Assembly: GCA_025526995.1 (NCBI GenBank)
Contig: JAHLKG010000008.1
Coordinates: forward strand, 434,001 to 498,000
Source: Powellomyces hirtus
Lineage: Eukaryota; Chytridiomycota; Chytridiomycetes; Spizellomycetales; Powellomycetaceae
Reading direction: 5' to 3'
DNA: 64,000 nucleotides
Part shown: piece after piece, positions 1 to 11,016 of the stretch
Layout: each line of letters opens with the position of its first letter
Numbering within the stretch: the first letter of the stretch is position 1
Notes under the pieces: generated by a model
The model's database searches: none
What the model was told of the DNA's origin: nothing
What the model saw: the letters and a program-made list of their open reading frames with translations, nothing else
Program-made: the position numbers and the translations under genes

Positions 1-3000
1 CACCTCTGGAAGTTCAAGATGCAGGCCATGCTGAAAGCCAAGAGCTTGTGGAGTGCCATTGAACGGCTGCTCCCTCTGGACATCTGCGACCAAGATGCTT
101 GCAGGAAGGAGGAGAAGGCTATGGCTGCCTTGGTGCTGTCATTGGGAGATGAGCAACTCATGCATGTGCAGAACGCTGCAACTGCTGCTGAGGTCTGGAG
201 GACCCTGAAGGAGGTGCATGAGAGGAAGGGGATGCAAACAAGCACCATCTGAGATGCAAGTTCCTGTCAGTAGTGATGCAGGATGGAGATGGGATGCTGG
301 AACACATCAACAAGGTCAAGATGATGGTCCAGCAGCTGGACACAATTGAGGCAAAGGTGAACAGTGAGGACATCATCACCATTTTGCTCTACAGCCTGCC
401 GGGGAGCTTTGAGTCACTCATTGTGTCTCTGGAGTCCAAGGCTGATGATCTGACTCTGGAGTTCCTCACTGCAAGGCTTCTGCATGAGGAGACACGGCGC
501 TTTGAAGGACAGGATGGCAGTGGAAAGGATGGCAGGGCCTTCTATGGCAGGAGCTGGATCAGCAACACCACTATGAAGATGGCAGGAGGGCCTTGCTTCT
601 ATTGTGGAAAGGAAGGGCACTTCAAGAAGGAGTGCAGGAAGAGGCTGGCAGCAGAGCAACAGAGCTCGGAGGCAAACCAGGCTTCTGGGCATGAGGCCTT
701 TGCCTTCTCGGCCACCAGCAGCAGGGGTGGCCATTGGATCATCAGGTGCATCACAGCACATGACCAGCAACAGAGCCTGGTTGAGCAACTTGCAACCTCT
801 CAACAATGCTAGGGTGCATCTGGCCAACAACAGGACAGTGGAGGCGACTGAGAAGGGTACAGCAACCACCGAGACAGCACTCCCTAATGGCAAGATGACC
901 ACCTGCACCTTCAAGGATGTCTGGCTTGTGCCCAACCTTGAGAAAAGCCTTCTGTCAGTTGCTCAGCTGGAGGGAGCAGGAGCCAACATCCAGTTTGTTG
1001 GGGGAAGATGTGAAATCAGGGCCAGGAAGAGAGCGCTTGCTCTCAGCTGCCACCGTCAGGAGGGGCTTTATGCCCTGGGACAACCTCTGGATGCTGCTGC
1101 CCAATGCCATGCTGTTGCCATCAGCACAACTGCAGCAACTCTGGGGACATGGCATCGATACCTGGGGCATCTCAACTGTCAGAGCATCCAGCTTATGGCC
1201 AGGAAGGTCTGATCCAGGGGATGGAAGCAGTAGGAGCACTGGAAACAGCACCCTGCTCAACCTGTGCTCTAGGCAAGGCCACCAAACTGCCCTTCCCTAA
1301 GGAGAGCTCATCCAGGGCTTGAGAAGTCTTGGAGCTGGTGCATTCAGATGTCTGTGGGCCAATGAGGACACTCACAATTGGAGGAGCTTGCTATTTTGTC
1401 CTCTTCATAGACGACAAGAGCAGGGCAGTCTTCCCCTATCTGCTCAAGACCAAGGCAGAGATGCTTCCCAGCTTCAAGATCTTTGCTGCAGCGGCTGCAA
1501 CAGAGACAGAATGCTCCCTCAAGGTCCTTCAGTCAGACCATGGTGGAGAATACCTGTCCAAGGCGTTCTCAAACTTCACTCAGTCCTTGGGCATCCGACA
1601 CCAGCTCAGTTCTGTTGCCACACCTCTGCAGAAGGGTGTTGCAGAGCGCATGAACAGGACCCTGGTTGAGATCGCTCGATGCCTGCTGCTCCAAGCTGGC
1701 CTTCCCTACAAGTTTTGGGGTGAAGCACTCATGACAGCTGCATACCTGAGGAACCGAAGCCCCACTCGAGGTCTCAACAACAAGGTCACACCCTGGCAGA
1801 TCTGGACAGGCACTTGTCCAAACATTCAGCACCTCCACATCTTTGGCTGCACAGCCCATGCTTCCATTCTCAAGAAGAACCAGCACAAGCTTGGTCTAAA
1901 CTATTGACTCTGGGACAAGGCTGCTGGCAAGCTGATTGAGAGCAGATACGTCCAGTTTGATGATGAGTCCTTTGTTGGAGATCCTGGCAGGCCAGATCCT
2001 GCTGCCCAGGCTTCCCCTGACATTGCAGATGAGCTGTCAGATGCTGAAGATGACTCTTCCCAGCAAGGGGAGGCACGGGAGGATGCCTTTGAGCAGGGAG
2101 ACAAGCTGGATGGTGGCTCGGAGCAAGGGGAGGACTTTGAGGATGCTCTGGAGCACCAGCCCACCCCTGTGGGAGCGATTCCATCTGCACCCAGGAAGCC
2201 TAAGGCCTCCAAAGTGACTGAACGGAGCTCAACCCGCATCCGACAGCCCCCTCGAGAGTACTGGAAGTCAGGGACTAATTTGCTGGCTGAGACAACTGGC
2301 CTGCTGGCTGAGGCTATTGCACCAGGAGAGGACGAACCTGCCTTATTCAACGCTGCCCTCAAAGCCCCTGATGCAAGGCAGTGGGAGCAAGCAGCTCAAA
2401 CCAAACTTGACAGCCTGCATGCCAACCACACCGGGGATCTCGTTCCCTTGCCTGCAGGCTGTCAGCCCATCAAGTGCAAGTGGGTCTTCAAGATCAAGAG
2501 AGCAGCAGACAGCTCGCTCCAGCGCTACAAGGAGTGTCTGGTTGCCAAAGGCTTCTCTCAATGAGAGGGAGTTGATTAGAGCGAGACCTTTGCCCCTGTG
2601 GCCAAAGTCGGCTCTGTCAGGACGGTTCTGGCCATTGCAGCCATTGAGGACATTGAACTGGAGCAGATGGATGCTGTGACAGCATTCCCTAACCCTGACA
2701 TTGAGGAAGAGATCTAGATGGAGCAGCCTGAGGGCTTGTGCCATTGCTGGGCAGGAGGATCTGGTGTGCAGACTTTGTCGCAGCCTGTACAGTCTCAAGC
2801 AGTCATCTTGCAACTGGAATCAGCTTCTTGATGCTCGCCTCAAGCAGCTGGGCTTTGTGCAGAGCAATGCCGACAGTTGCATCTACTCCCTGCATGCTCA
2901 TGACCCCAAGAGCGCCCTGTATCTGCTGGTTTATGTGGATGACATGATTCTGGCATTGAAATCCATGGTGCAGATCAACCACATCAAGACTGGGCTCTCC

Positions 3001-3927
3001 AGGCAGTTCAAGATGACAGACATGGGCGCTCTGGGCCTGTTGCTTGGAGTCGAGATTACCAGGGACCGCCCCAGCCATCGCCTGTGGCTCTCTCAGAAGC
3101 ACTATCTCCAGAACAATCTCCAGAAGATGCTTGCCAGCTTTGGCATGGACAACTGCAAACCAGTCAGCACACCAATGGAGACCTCCACTCGCTTGACCAA
3201 GGCCATGGAGCCCCAAAGCGATGGAGAGAGGGCCCAGATGGCAAGCACACCCTACCGGAGTGCTGTTGGCAGCCTGATCTATGGCATGCTTGACACTAAG
3301 CTGGATCTTGCAGCCTCTGTGGGCAGTGTGAGCCAGTTCATGGCCAACCCCGGGCCTGGGCACCGGCAAGCTGTAAAGCGCATTCTGCGCTATGTGTCAG
3401 GCACCCTGGATGCTGTTCTCAAGCTGGGAGGATCCTTCAGCATGGCCCCAGACCTGGAAGGGGACTCTGACTTGGACTGGGCTGGCTGCCCAGACTCCAG
3501 ACGCTCCACCACTGGCTTTGACTTCATGTTTGGAGGCCCTGTAGCCTGGCAAAGCAAGCGCCAGCCCACTGTGGCTCTGTCCAGCACTGAGGCAGAGTAC
3601 ATGGCGCTCACTCAGGCCTGCAAAGAGGCAATTTGGCTCAGGCAGCTACTGATTGAGCTAGGCTATCCCCAGGGATTGCCTTGCAAAATCTATGAGGACA
3701 ACCAGGGCTGCGTTGCGCTTGCCAGGAACCCCACAAGCCATGCCAGGACCAAGCACATTGACATCAGGCACCACTTCATCCGTGAAGCCATTGCCAATCA
3801 ACATGTGGACCTAGAGTATTGCCCCACCAAGGACATGGCAGCCGATCTGCTCACCAAGCCATTGCCCAGCCCCCAGTTTGCAAAGCGGCCTGAGAAGCTG
3901 GGCCTGGGAATCAAGTCTGTTGTCTGA
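1..3927 (+). pseudogene. Degenerate copia gag-pol of element A
   Basis: Blocks in order: gag (1-~235, then ~240-810 in another frame) with zinc knuckle CFYCGKEGHFKKEC near 594-635; protease and GAG-pre-integrase region ~720-1210; integrase core ~1329-1907 (DVCGPM, DHGGEY, GVAERMNRT); reverse transcriptase ~2169-2570 and from ~2700 (YVDDMILA near 2932); RNase H to the TGA at 3925-3927 (DSDLDWAGCPDSRRSTTGF, LSSTEAEYMAL). The frame breaks near 235, 745, 1212, 1910, 2564 and 2700. At the protease active site the run reads IGSSGASQHM, so the catalytic Asp of the usual DSG motif is missing. There is no continuous reading frame; this copy cannot move by itself. Confidence 0.9.
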
Positions 3928-3934
3928 GTGGGAG
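3926..3934 (+). promoter_or_regulatory. Polypurine tract of element A
   Basis: The run GAGTGGGAG lies directly before the LTR start TGTTGGAG and begins inside the pol stop codon. Element B has the same GTGGGAG directly before its own 3' LTR on the other strand, which supports a plus-strand priming role. Confidence 0.7.
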
Positions 3935-4323
3935 TGTTGGAGTCTGTATCTCTGCCTGTAAATGCCTGATCCCCAGACTGTGGATGGCGTTGAATAGCCC
4001 CGGTTGTGTGGCAGCCAAGGAGCCTTGGTTGAGTTAGATCGACTCACAGCTGACCCAGTTTTGGCAGGTTACATCCTGAGGCTATGTTGTTTGAGCTGAG
4101 TCTTGACCAAGGATCTTGGCAATGCTCAGAATAGCCTCAGAGTGCCCACGGAGAACCCAGCATTGCTTGGCACTGCTCAGCCAGGGTCTGCCAAATTCTT
4201 GGCAGTTTACAGATAGTCTCCTATAAAAAGCCAGTGATCTCTGGCCCCACCATCCCAAACAATAAGACAGTTTCCGTATACAATCACCACATTGCAAAGC
4301 TTCCTGATCATACCTATTCAACA
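3935..4323 (+). repeat. 3' LTR of element A (end inferred)
   Basis: Starts TGTTGGAGTC right after the purine tract and is taken to end ...TTCAACA, giving TGTTG/CAACA inverted ends and a length of about 389 bp. A TATA-like CTATAAAAAG lies at 4220-4229. The partner LTR is not in the window, so the right border and any target duplication cannot be checked. Confidence 0.65.
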
Positions 4324-5194
4324 GAATGTTTGGCTGTGCGGGAATCTTGGGGTCAAATGCTTCAGTGTATCTCATTAGCGCACATTTGGGTGTGGTCTGC
4401 TCCTCTGGTTCCAAGTGGGAGAGCTTCAGTTTCCCTAAGGCTTCCCTTGTAATAATACTAGGTCCGTTGCCAGAGTCTAGTCTTCTATTCGGGAATTCCC
4501 TATGTCTAATTCTACTGTAAGATCTCTAAGTCTTGAATACGCCCTTCTCGGAGTATTCCTACTTTTCTTCTGGACCGCGAGGCAGTCCTGGTCACGTGAT
4601 GGCCATCCGTGGCCATCCCTGAGGTCTAGTACCCTTCGGGATGCTGACGCTAGCATCCATCTCGTGTGGGGCCCTTCCCGACGCGTGTCTAGGCTTAGGC
4701 TGGCGAGCCACGCCTCATTACATCCCTCCCAGATGCATGGGCCAGTTTGTAGGACTGTCCATCCTCTGACAAGATGGTTGGTTCTGCAGGACCCTTTCCA
4801 ATGTGCAAGCCATCCAGCCCATCTTTGCCCCAAGCTGTTAACCTTCCTATCTCTTCCTGGCCCAGGTTTCCTTCATGGTGGGTTGTATCATCAGTATTGT
4901 CTGGTCCCGTTTGTTCTTGGCAAGTTTTGTAGGCTTTCCAGTCCTTGTCAACAATGAACATGGTTTTCCGCAATCTAGTTCCTTTAATTGGACTGTGTGG
5001 TCTGCTTTGGGTGCTGAGGCAATAGCTTTGCTCGTAGAATTACTTCTTTAAGCAGTGTCAGCCAGTCATTGAGGCCATTAGTTAGGTAAGGTATACTTGG
5101 GGTACTGGTTCTACTGCAAAGATGCTGTCTTTGGAATCTATCCAGCTGAGTAGCTGTCCTTTCCACAAGTTGAGTTGTGATTAGGAAGAAGAAT
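4324..5194. other. Stretch without recognisable gene between element A and a broken coding fragment
   Basis: No reading frame here looks like a conserved protein on either strand and no tRNA-like fold was seen. It may be old flanking DNA or remnants of other mobile sequences. Confidence 0.5.
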
Positions 5195-5670
5195 GCTGAA
5201 TTGGAAACTCTGATCCTGGTGCTGGCTGATAACAAAACGGTAATTGTCAAGGATGAAGAGACAGGATAAACCGTTTTGGTAGCCAGTACTGATGCTGACA
5301 CAATGGTAGTTGCTGCAGCTCAGCTGGCAGATGCAAAAGCAGCATCTGAACATCACAGACTGATGCTCAGAGGAAAGGGCAAAATCATGAAAAGCCTCAT
5401 GGCGGGGATTGGAGCTAGATGTAGAGACAAACTCAATTTTGTGGCAGAGGCCACAGGGGAGTACCGTCTCCAGATCCAATACCGTGCTCCTTACAATGAA
5501 GCAGAGATCCAAAAGAGAGCAGGAATGAGGGTTGCCCAGAGAGTGATGACACTGGAAAAAGTTCATCATCCAGAGCAGTGAAAAGGATTGATGCAGACAT
5601 TGAACAACTACATGCTGATTTTCCCTTTGTTCCTGGCCAAGAACTTCAGAATTTCTGATATTGGAATGTT
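5195..5670 (+). pseudogene. Broken coding fragment of unknown family, interrupted by element B
   Basis: One frame reads as protein-like from 5195 (ELETLILVLADNKTVIVKD), meets TAA at 5267-5269, then stays open to TGA at 5579-5581 (RGKGKIMKSLMAGIGARCRD and IQYRAPYNEAEIQKRAGMR). A second frame continues from about 5575 (VKRIDADIEQLHADFPFVPG) until a TGA near 5657. I do not recognise the family. The composition looks like decayed coding sequence, perhaps from another transposon. Element B inserted at 5675, and the frame can be followed past it at 11022 for about 15 codons (DCIFNVSLHIKSQLEIPAWN). Confidence 0.4.
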
Positions 5671-5675
5671 GAGGA
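5671..5675. repeat. Target-site duplication GAGGA, left copy
   Basis: GAGGA at 5671-5675 directly precedes the LTR; an identical GAGGA follows the other LTR at 11017-11021. A 5-bp duplication is the usual result of copia integrase. Confidence 0.92.
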
Positions 5676-6175
5676 TGTTGAGACGTCTTGACATCTACAA
5701 ACAGGAACTCAGCATACCAGATAGGTTGCTAGGTTGTTGTCAAGACTTGCAGAGGGTCTGAAGGTGCTTCCCAAGGTAGGGAAGGTCGCCTATAGTGTTT
5801 GGCAGAGTGTACTAGACAAGTAGAGTGTGTTGGACTGTTATTATATTAGTTGGGGATGCCCAGAGGGCGTCCTTTTATAACAATTTGGATCAGAGTACAT
5901 GTGTAGTGACAATCTAACTGTGCCCTAGCTTGGCCAAGACGGCCCTGGCCTGGCCTAGTATTGTTCCCAATCACAGGGTGTCTTTTTGCCTTTTCTTGGC
6001 GCTTCTATCAGCGCTCCAGACGTGTTCTAGGCCTTCCCAGGCCCTCTCCAGCTATTCTGGATCGTTCTAGACCATTCTGGACCATTCCAGACCATTCTAG
6101 ACACAAGTGGATGTCCTCCCACATGTCCCGTGTGCTCTAAGTCCTCCCAGAGGCGCCCACAGGTAGATTCCAACA
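5676..6175 (-). repeat. 3' LTR of element B
   Basis: 500 bp. On the - strand it starts TGTTGGAATC and ends GTCTCAACA. Matches the 5' LTR base for base when read by eye. Preceded on the - strand by the purine tract and followed by the GAGGA target duplication. Confidence 0.97.
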
Positions 6176-6182
6176 CTCCCAC
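6176..6182 (-). promoter_or_regulatory. Polypurine tract of element B
   Basis: GTGGGAG on the - strand lies between the pol stop codon (6183-6185) and the 3' LTR. It is shared with element A and is the expected plus-strand primer. Confidence 0.7.
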
Positions 6183-9100
6183 TCACGAAACATGTTTTGT
6201 GATCCCACAGGCGTCCCTCAGTTTCAAGAACTGATCCCTAGCCAGTGGTTTTGTCAAGATGTCTGCAACCATGTCCTGAGTCGAAAGATACTCTAATGCA
6301 ATCTCCAAGCGTCCTAGTGCTTCTCTGATAAAGTGGTACCTCACTTCAATGTGTTTGGTGCTGGCATGCAATGTCGGGTTCTTAGCAAGAGCAATGGCAC
6401 CCTGGTTGTCCTCAAAGAGCATTGTGGGTCCATCCTGCTTGAATCCAAGCTCCCCTGCAAGCAGACGAAGCCAAACAGCTTCCTTGGTGCACTGGGCTAG
6501 TGCCATGTACTCTGCTTCCGTGCTTGAAAGAGCTACAGTGGTCTGCCGCTTGGATTGCCAGGTGATAGGCCCGTTGAACATGAAGATGAATCCAGTGGTT
6601 GATCTCCTTGTGTCCAAACATCCAGCATAGTCGGAATCCGAGTATCCAACCAGCTTCCTAGGCTCAGAGACATTCTCTTTGCCTCCCAGAAGGATTCCAA
6701 GTTTGCTTGTGCCCCTCAGGTATCTGATGATCCGCTTGGCAGCACTCCAATGCTCCTTTCCAGGCTTTGCAAGGTACTTGGACACAATTCCAACTGCAGC
6801 AGCAATGTCAGGGCGTGTTCCTAGCATGGCATAGATATCAAACTGCCCACTGCATTCCTGTATGGCACAGAGCTCATCTCCAGCTCATCCGTCTCATTCT
6901 GAGGTGCCATGTTGTTTCTGAGGTGCAGTCCATGTTCCATAGGCGTGGCATGAACCTTGGCATCTCCCATGTTGAATTTCGAAACGACCTCTTCAACATA
7001 CTTCTTCTGAGACAACCAGATGGTGCGGGTGCTTCTGCTCCGTCTGATGTGAATCCCAAGGAAGTAATTCAGCTCTCCAAGGTCTGTCATCTCAAAAGCT
7101 CACCTCAGCTCCTTCTTGACATCCCCCAGCTGTTCCTTGCTTGATGAGGCCACAATGAGGTCGTCCACATAGATCAGAATGTACTCTGTTGTCCCATTCT
7201 GACTCCTGTAGTACATGCAAGGCTCTGCAGTCGACTGCACAAAGCCCATAGACTTCAGTTTGTGGTCTATCTTGTGGTTGAAGCGCCTTGCTGATTGCTT
7301 GAGGCCGTAGAGGGGTCTCCCAAGCTTGCAGACCCGTCCTGGATGCTTGGAATCCTCAAAGCCCTCCGGTTGGCGCATGTAGATCACATAGTCCAGATCC
7401 CCTTGCAAGAATGCTGTCTTCACGTCCATCTGATGTGCCTCCAAGTCATCTGTGGCAATGATGGAGAACAGCAGTCTCATGGGACCAAACTTGGCAACAG
7501 GAGCAAACGTCTCCTGATAGTCCAATCCCTCTCTCTGAGAGAATCCCTTGGCAACAAGTCTTGCCTTGTATCTGTCAAGCTCTCCTGTGTCCTTCAGCTT
7601 TCGTTTGAAGACCCACTTGCATCCAATAGCTTTTCTGCCCGTTGGCAGATCCACAAGTTGCCATGTCCCATTCTTGGCAAGAGCATCCATCTCTTCCTGA
7701 GCAGCCTGACGCCATTGTGAAGCATCTGGCATGGTCTGGCTCTCCTTGTAGCTTGTGGGCTCGTTTGAGACAAAGGAGACAGCATAGGCAACTGCAGCAA
7801 CGTTTGCAGCGTTGCTTGAAGCCTTCCACCACTCTCCTGGCGGCTTCCTGAGTCTTTTGGGGGTTGGAGAAGGCTCTGCAGCACTCTCATAGTCAGAGGA
7901 CGGCTCAGGGGTCCGTTCCCTCATGTTCTCCTCTCCCTCTGACATGTCTGTGTCCTCAGAGTCGTTACTGACATCCTGCAGCTCGTCACTGACATCCTGC
8001 AGCTCGTCACTGACATCCTGCAGCTTCATTTCGGGCCCAATTCCCACTTCCAGGCTCTCAGCAGGCACTTGGGGCGTCTGAGCAGACTGGAGGGATGGAA
8101 TGAAGCTCTTCTCATCGAATTTGACACTTCTGGAGAACAGGATCTTCTTAGTCTGTATGTCCATAAGCCGGTATTCCTTGCTGTGGGAGCTATACCCCAG
8201 CATGATGCACTTGACAGCAGCATCATCCAGCTTCTGGCGCTTGTTGGGTTGAATGTAGGCATAGGCAATGCATCCAAACGTCCTCAAATGTCCCAGAGAT
8301 GGTGGGATACCATGGAACATCTCATAAGGCGTCTTGGGGCATGCAACAGTGGGAGATCTGTTCCTCAGATAGACTGCTGTCATGATTGCTTCTCCCCAGA
8401 AACGCTTGTCCAAGCCTGACTGCTTCAACAAACATCTCCCCATCTCCACAAGGGTACGGTTGGCTCGTTCAGCAACACCATTTTGCTGTGGAGTATTTAC
8501 TGAACTCCTCTGATGCTGTGTGCCCTTCTCCTTGAAGTGGTCCCTTAGCAAGTTGCTCATGTACTCGCCTCCTGGGTCGGATCTGACAGCTTTGATCTGC
8601 TTTCCATGTAGGGGGACAAGTGCTGCTTCCAGCTCTTGATAGTGCCTAGCAACTTCTCCCTTGGTCTTCATAAGGCAAACATGGAAATATCTTGTCTTGT
8701 CATCAATGAATGTGACAAAATAGCAATATCCAGTGATCGTGGGTGGTTCAACTGGTCCCCAGACATCTGTGTGGATCAATCCCAGCTTCTCTGATGCTCT
8801 GGAGGCCTGTGCCTTGGGGAATGGCGCTCTGCTTGCTTTGCTGAGTGCACAAGTGTCACAAATGCTCAAGCTCCCACTAGTTTGAACGCCCTTGTCAAGC
8901 TTGGTGAGCCTTCCAATGTCTGCAACGTTCAAATGGCCAAGTCTCTGATGCCATAGGGACAAGTCCTGACTTGTTGTGTCCCTTCCAACATTGTGGGCAA
9001 TCCCAGCATTTGCCTGCCCATGTGTTGTCTCGAATGTGTAGACAAATTGGTTCTCTTTAGCAAGGAAAGCCATCCCATCCTTTGCAATGATCCGAGCAGC

Positions 9101-10237
9101 TTGTGGTCCCACTTCAAAACAAGCTCCAGCTTTGGCAAGGCGAGCCAGTGATAGGAGGTTCTTGGTCATCTTGGGGACGTGCCAGCAGTTCTGGATTTGC
9201 AGGGGCACTGTCTTCCCCTCTGTGTTGATCACCCATGTGTGAAGCGTTCCATGCCCCACAGCTTCCAATGTGTGATTGTCTGCCATCTCAATGGCGACAG
9301 GAGACATCTTCTCATAGTCCTCAAACAGCTCTCTGCGGCCAGTCATGTGCTGAAAGGCTCCTGAGTCCAAAATCCAAGTGTTGGATGTCAGGGATGGCAT
9401 CTGAGTTCCAATGGTGGTGAAAGCAAAGCCTCCAGGCGTCTGTTGAGTCGAGTTGGCCTGGTTTAGGCCCTTCTTCTCGTCTGCTGCCCTCTTGTGGCAT
9501 TCCTGCTTGATGTGGCCCTTCTTGTTGCAGTAGTGACAGACTGCCTCCTTCTTCCAATCTGGCTTTCCCCCAGCCTTGTTGGTCTTCTGAGCATTCCCTT
9601 TGGTGTCAGCTTGTGTGAAGAAGGCTTTTGCTGCCTTTCCAGAGTTCTTCTTTCCATCTGCACGCCTCATTTCCTCCTGCAACAGCCTGGATGTCACAAA
9701 AGCCAAGTCCAGCTTCTGACTGGTCGACTCCAGAGTCATCACAAGGGTGTCAAAGGCTTCTGGAAGGGAAAAGAGCAAGGAGAACACATGGTCCTCCTCA
9801 GAAACGGGAGCTCCGATGGCTGCAAGTTCCTGGGTCATCCTCTTGATCTTGTTGATGTGGATGGTCATGGAATCAGTTGGGTCCATTGTCACAGTGAGGA
9901 ACCGACGTCTCAGGAAGTGTCTGTTGGCAACCCCCTTCTTCTCATGCACCTCCCTCAGCTTTTCCCATGCTTCAAGGGCGGATTCAGCCTCATGAACATG
10001 CATCAATTGCTCATCATTCAAAGACATGATCAGCAGAGCCAGAGCTCTCTCATCTCGACGTATCCAGTCGTCTGATGCTGTGTTGGTGGCCTTGGCAGTT
10101 CCTGAGCCGTCGTTGATGTCAATGGCATCCCAAAGTCCCTTCTCAATCAACAGCATCTTCATTTTCAACTTCCAAAGGTGAAAGTTCTCCCCAGTGAACC
10201 TCTCAATGGACACTCGGCTGTCAGAGTCGCCAGCCAT
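6183..10237 (-). pseudogene. Copia gag-pol polyprotein of element B, broken by one stop and one frameshift
   Basis: Starts at the ATG at 10237 (MAGDSDSRVSIERF); a frame upstream has only TTG. Gag is followed by a zinc knuckle CHYCNKKGHIKQEC (about residues 234-247), protease active site WILDSGAFQHM (Asp near 291), integrase HHCC (WHQRLGHLN, CDTC) and catalytic D-D-35-E (about 491, 554, 590), then reverse transcriptase with YVDD near 1023 and RNase H ending GITKHVS. A TGA at 7100-7102 (AGG TGA GCT) stops the frame just after YVDD. About 250 bp later, near 6837, two extra bases shift the frame. Between gag-pre-integrase and RT is an exact threefold LQDVSDE repeat (near 7963-8028). All catalytic residues upstream of the breaks are intact. 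Confidence 0.93.
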
Positions 10238-10502
10238 CTTGTGCAAAGAGTGTGGCAAAATGGGATAGTCCCGGTGTTCAACCGCAAGTGGTCAGAACCT
10301 GCTCCAGAAAATCCACTCCAGTCCAGTCCAGTCCAGACAATAGCTCGTTTGATGGTCAGACGCAGGTGTCCTATGCCTGCTATCTAGGCTTCTCGAGTGC
10401 TCAAACAGTTCTCCAAGTCCTCAGCAGCACCAGTGATAGGCACAGTGACGTGTTTCCCAGATAGGGATAGAGGTGGAGTCAGTAATGTTCAGACAGCTGT
10501 GT

Positions 10503-10516
10503 CAGGGCTCATAACC
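10503..10516 (-). promoter_or_regulatory. Primer-binding site for a half-molecule of initiator tRNA-Met
   Basis: Directly inside the 5' LTR, the - strand reads GGTTATGAGCCCTG. The + strand of the same bases, CAGGGCTCATAACC, is the anticodon stem-loop of fungal initiator tRNA-Met (CAT anticodon). Pairing with the anticodon region rather than the 3' acceptor end is the half-tRNA priming known from Drosophila copia and yeast Ty5. The tRNA comparison is from memory. Confidence 0.8.
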
Positions 10517-10710
10517 TGTTGAGACGTCTTGACATCTACAAACAGGAACTCAGCATACCAGATAGGTTGCTAGGTTGTTGTCAAGACTTGCAGAGGGTCT
10601 GAAGGTGCTTCCCAAGGTAGGGAAGGTCGCCTATAGTGTTTGGCAGAGTGTACTAGACAAGTAGAGTGTGTTGGACTGTTATTATATTAGTTGGGGATGC
10701 CCAGAGGGCG

Positions 10711-10721
10711 TCCTTTTATAA
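10711..10721 (-). promoter_or_regulatory. TATA-like box of the copia LTR promoter
   Basis: The - strand reads TTATAAAAGGA about 300 bp into the LTR, a normal place for the U3 promoter. The same box is in the 3' LTR at 5870-5880. Confidence 0.6.
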
Positions 10722-10895
10722 CAATTTGGATCAGAGTACATGTGTAGTGACAATCTAACTGTGCCCTAGCTTGGCCAAGACGGCCCTGGCCTGGCCTAGT
10801 ATTGTTCCCAATCACAGGGTGTCTTTTTGCCTTTTCTTGGCGCTTCTATCAGCGCTCCAGACGTGTTCTAGGCCTTCCCAGGCCCTCTCCAGCTA

Positions 10896-10942
10896 TTCTG
10901 GATCGTTCTAGACCATTCTGGACCATTCCAGACCATTCTAGA
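10896..10942 (-). repeat. Five TTCnnGA units at exact 10-bp spacing in U3
   Basis: Units TTCTGGA, TTCTAGA, TTCTGGA, TTCCAGA and TTCTAGA begin every 10 bp; the copy in the 3' LTR is at 6055-6101. The array lies some 180 bp upstream of the TATA-like box on the element's strand. It resembles heat-shock elements (TTCnnGAA), but the last A is replaced, so binding by Hsf1 is only a guess. Confidence 0.55.
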
Positions 10943-11016
10943 CACAAGTGGATGTCCTCCCACATGTCCCGTGTGCTCTAAGTCCTCCCAGAGGCGCCCA
11001 CAGGTAGATTCCAACA

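Larger units (their letters stand above)
1..4323 (+). mobile_element. Ty1/copia retrotransposon A, 5' end outside window, decayed
   Basis: Copia-order element: gag with zinc knuckle, protease, integrase, reverse transcriptase, RNase H, then a purine tract and a 3' LTR. The first bases already encode gag (HLWKFKMQAML), matching about residue 20 of the gag in element B, so the 5' LTR and the first residues lie upstream of the window. The coding part is broken many times. Same superfamily as element B at 5676-11016, but clearly a different, older family: the LTR is shorter and differs after the first few bases. The 3' boundary is inferred from the terminal CAACA that mirrors the LTR start TGTTG. 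Confidence 0.9.
5676..11016 (-). mobile_element. Complete Ty1/copia retrotransposon B, recent insertion
   Basis: A 5341-bp element bounded by two 500-bp LTRs (5676-6175 and 10517-11016) that I read as identical throughout, with TG...CA ends and flanking GAGGA duplications. On the - strand the order is 5' LTR, primer-binding site, 5' leader, gag-pol, purine tract, 3' LTR. Domain order in pol (protease, integrase, reverse transcriptase, RNase H) is that of copia, not gypsy. Identical LTRs indicate a very recent jump, yet the coding region carries a stop and a frameshift. Confidence 0.97.
10517..11016 (-). repeat. 5' LTR of element B
   Basis: 500 bp, same sequence as 5676-6175. Contains the presumed promoter of the element, a TATA-like box at 10711-10721 and, upstream of it, a 10-bp periodic array at 10896-10942. 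Confidence 0.97.

Noticed and set aside
5220..5286. Imperfect inverted repeat CTGGCT...AACGG / CCGTTTTGGTAGCCAG
   Set aside because: Single short stem inside a decayed coding fragment; could be chance and has no target duplication.
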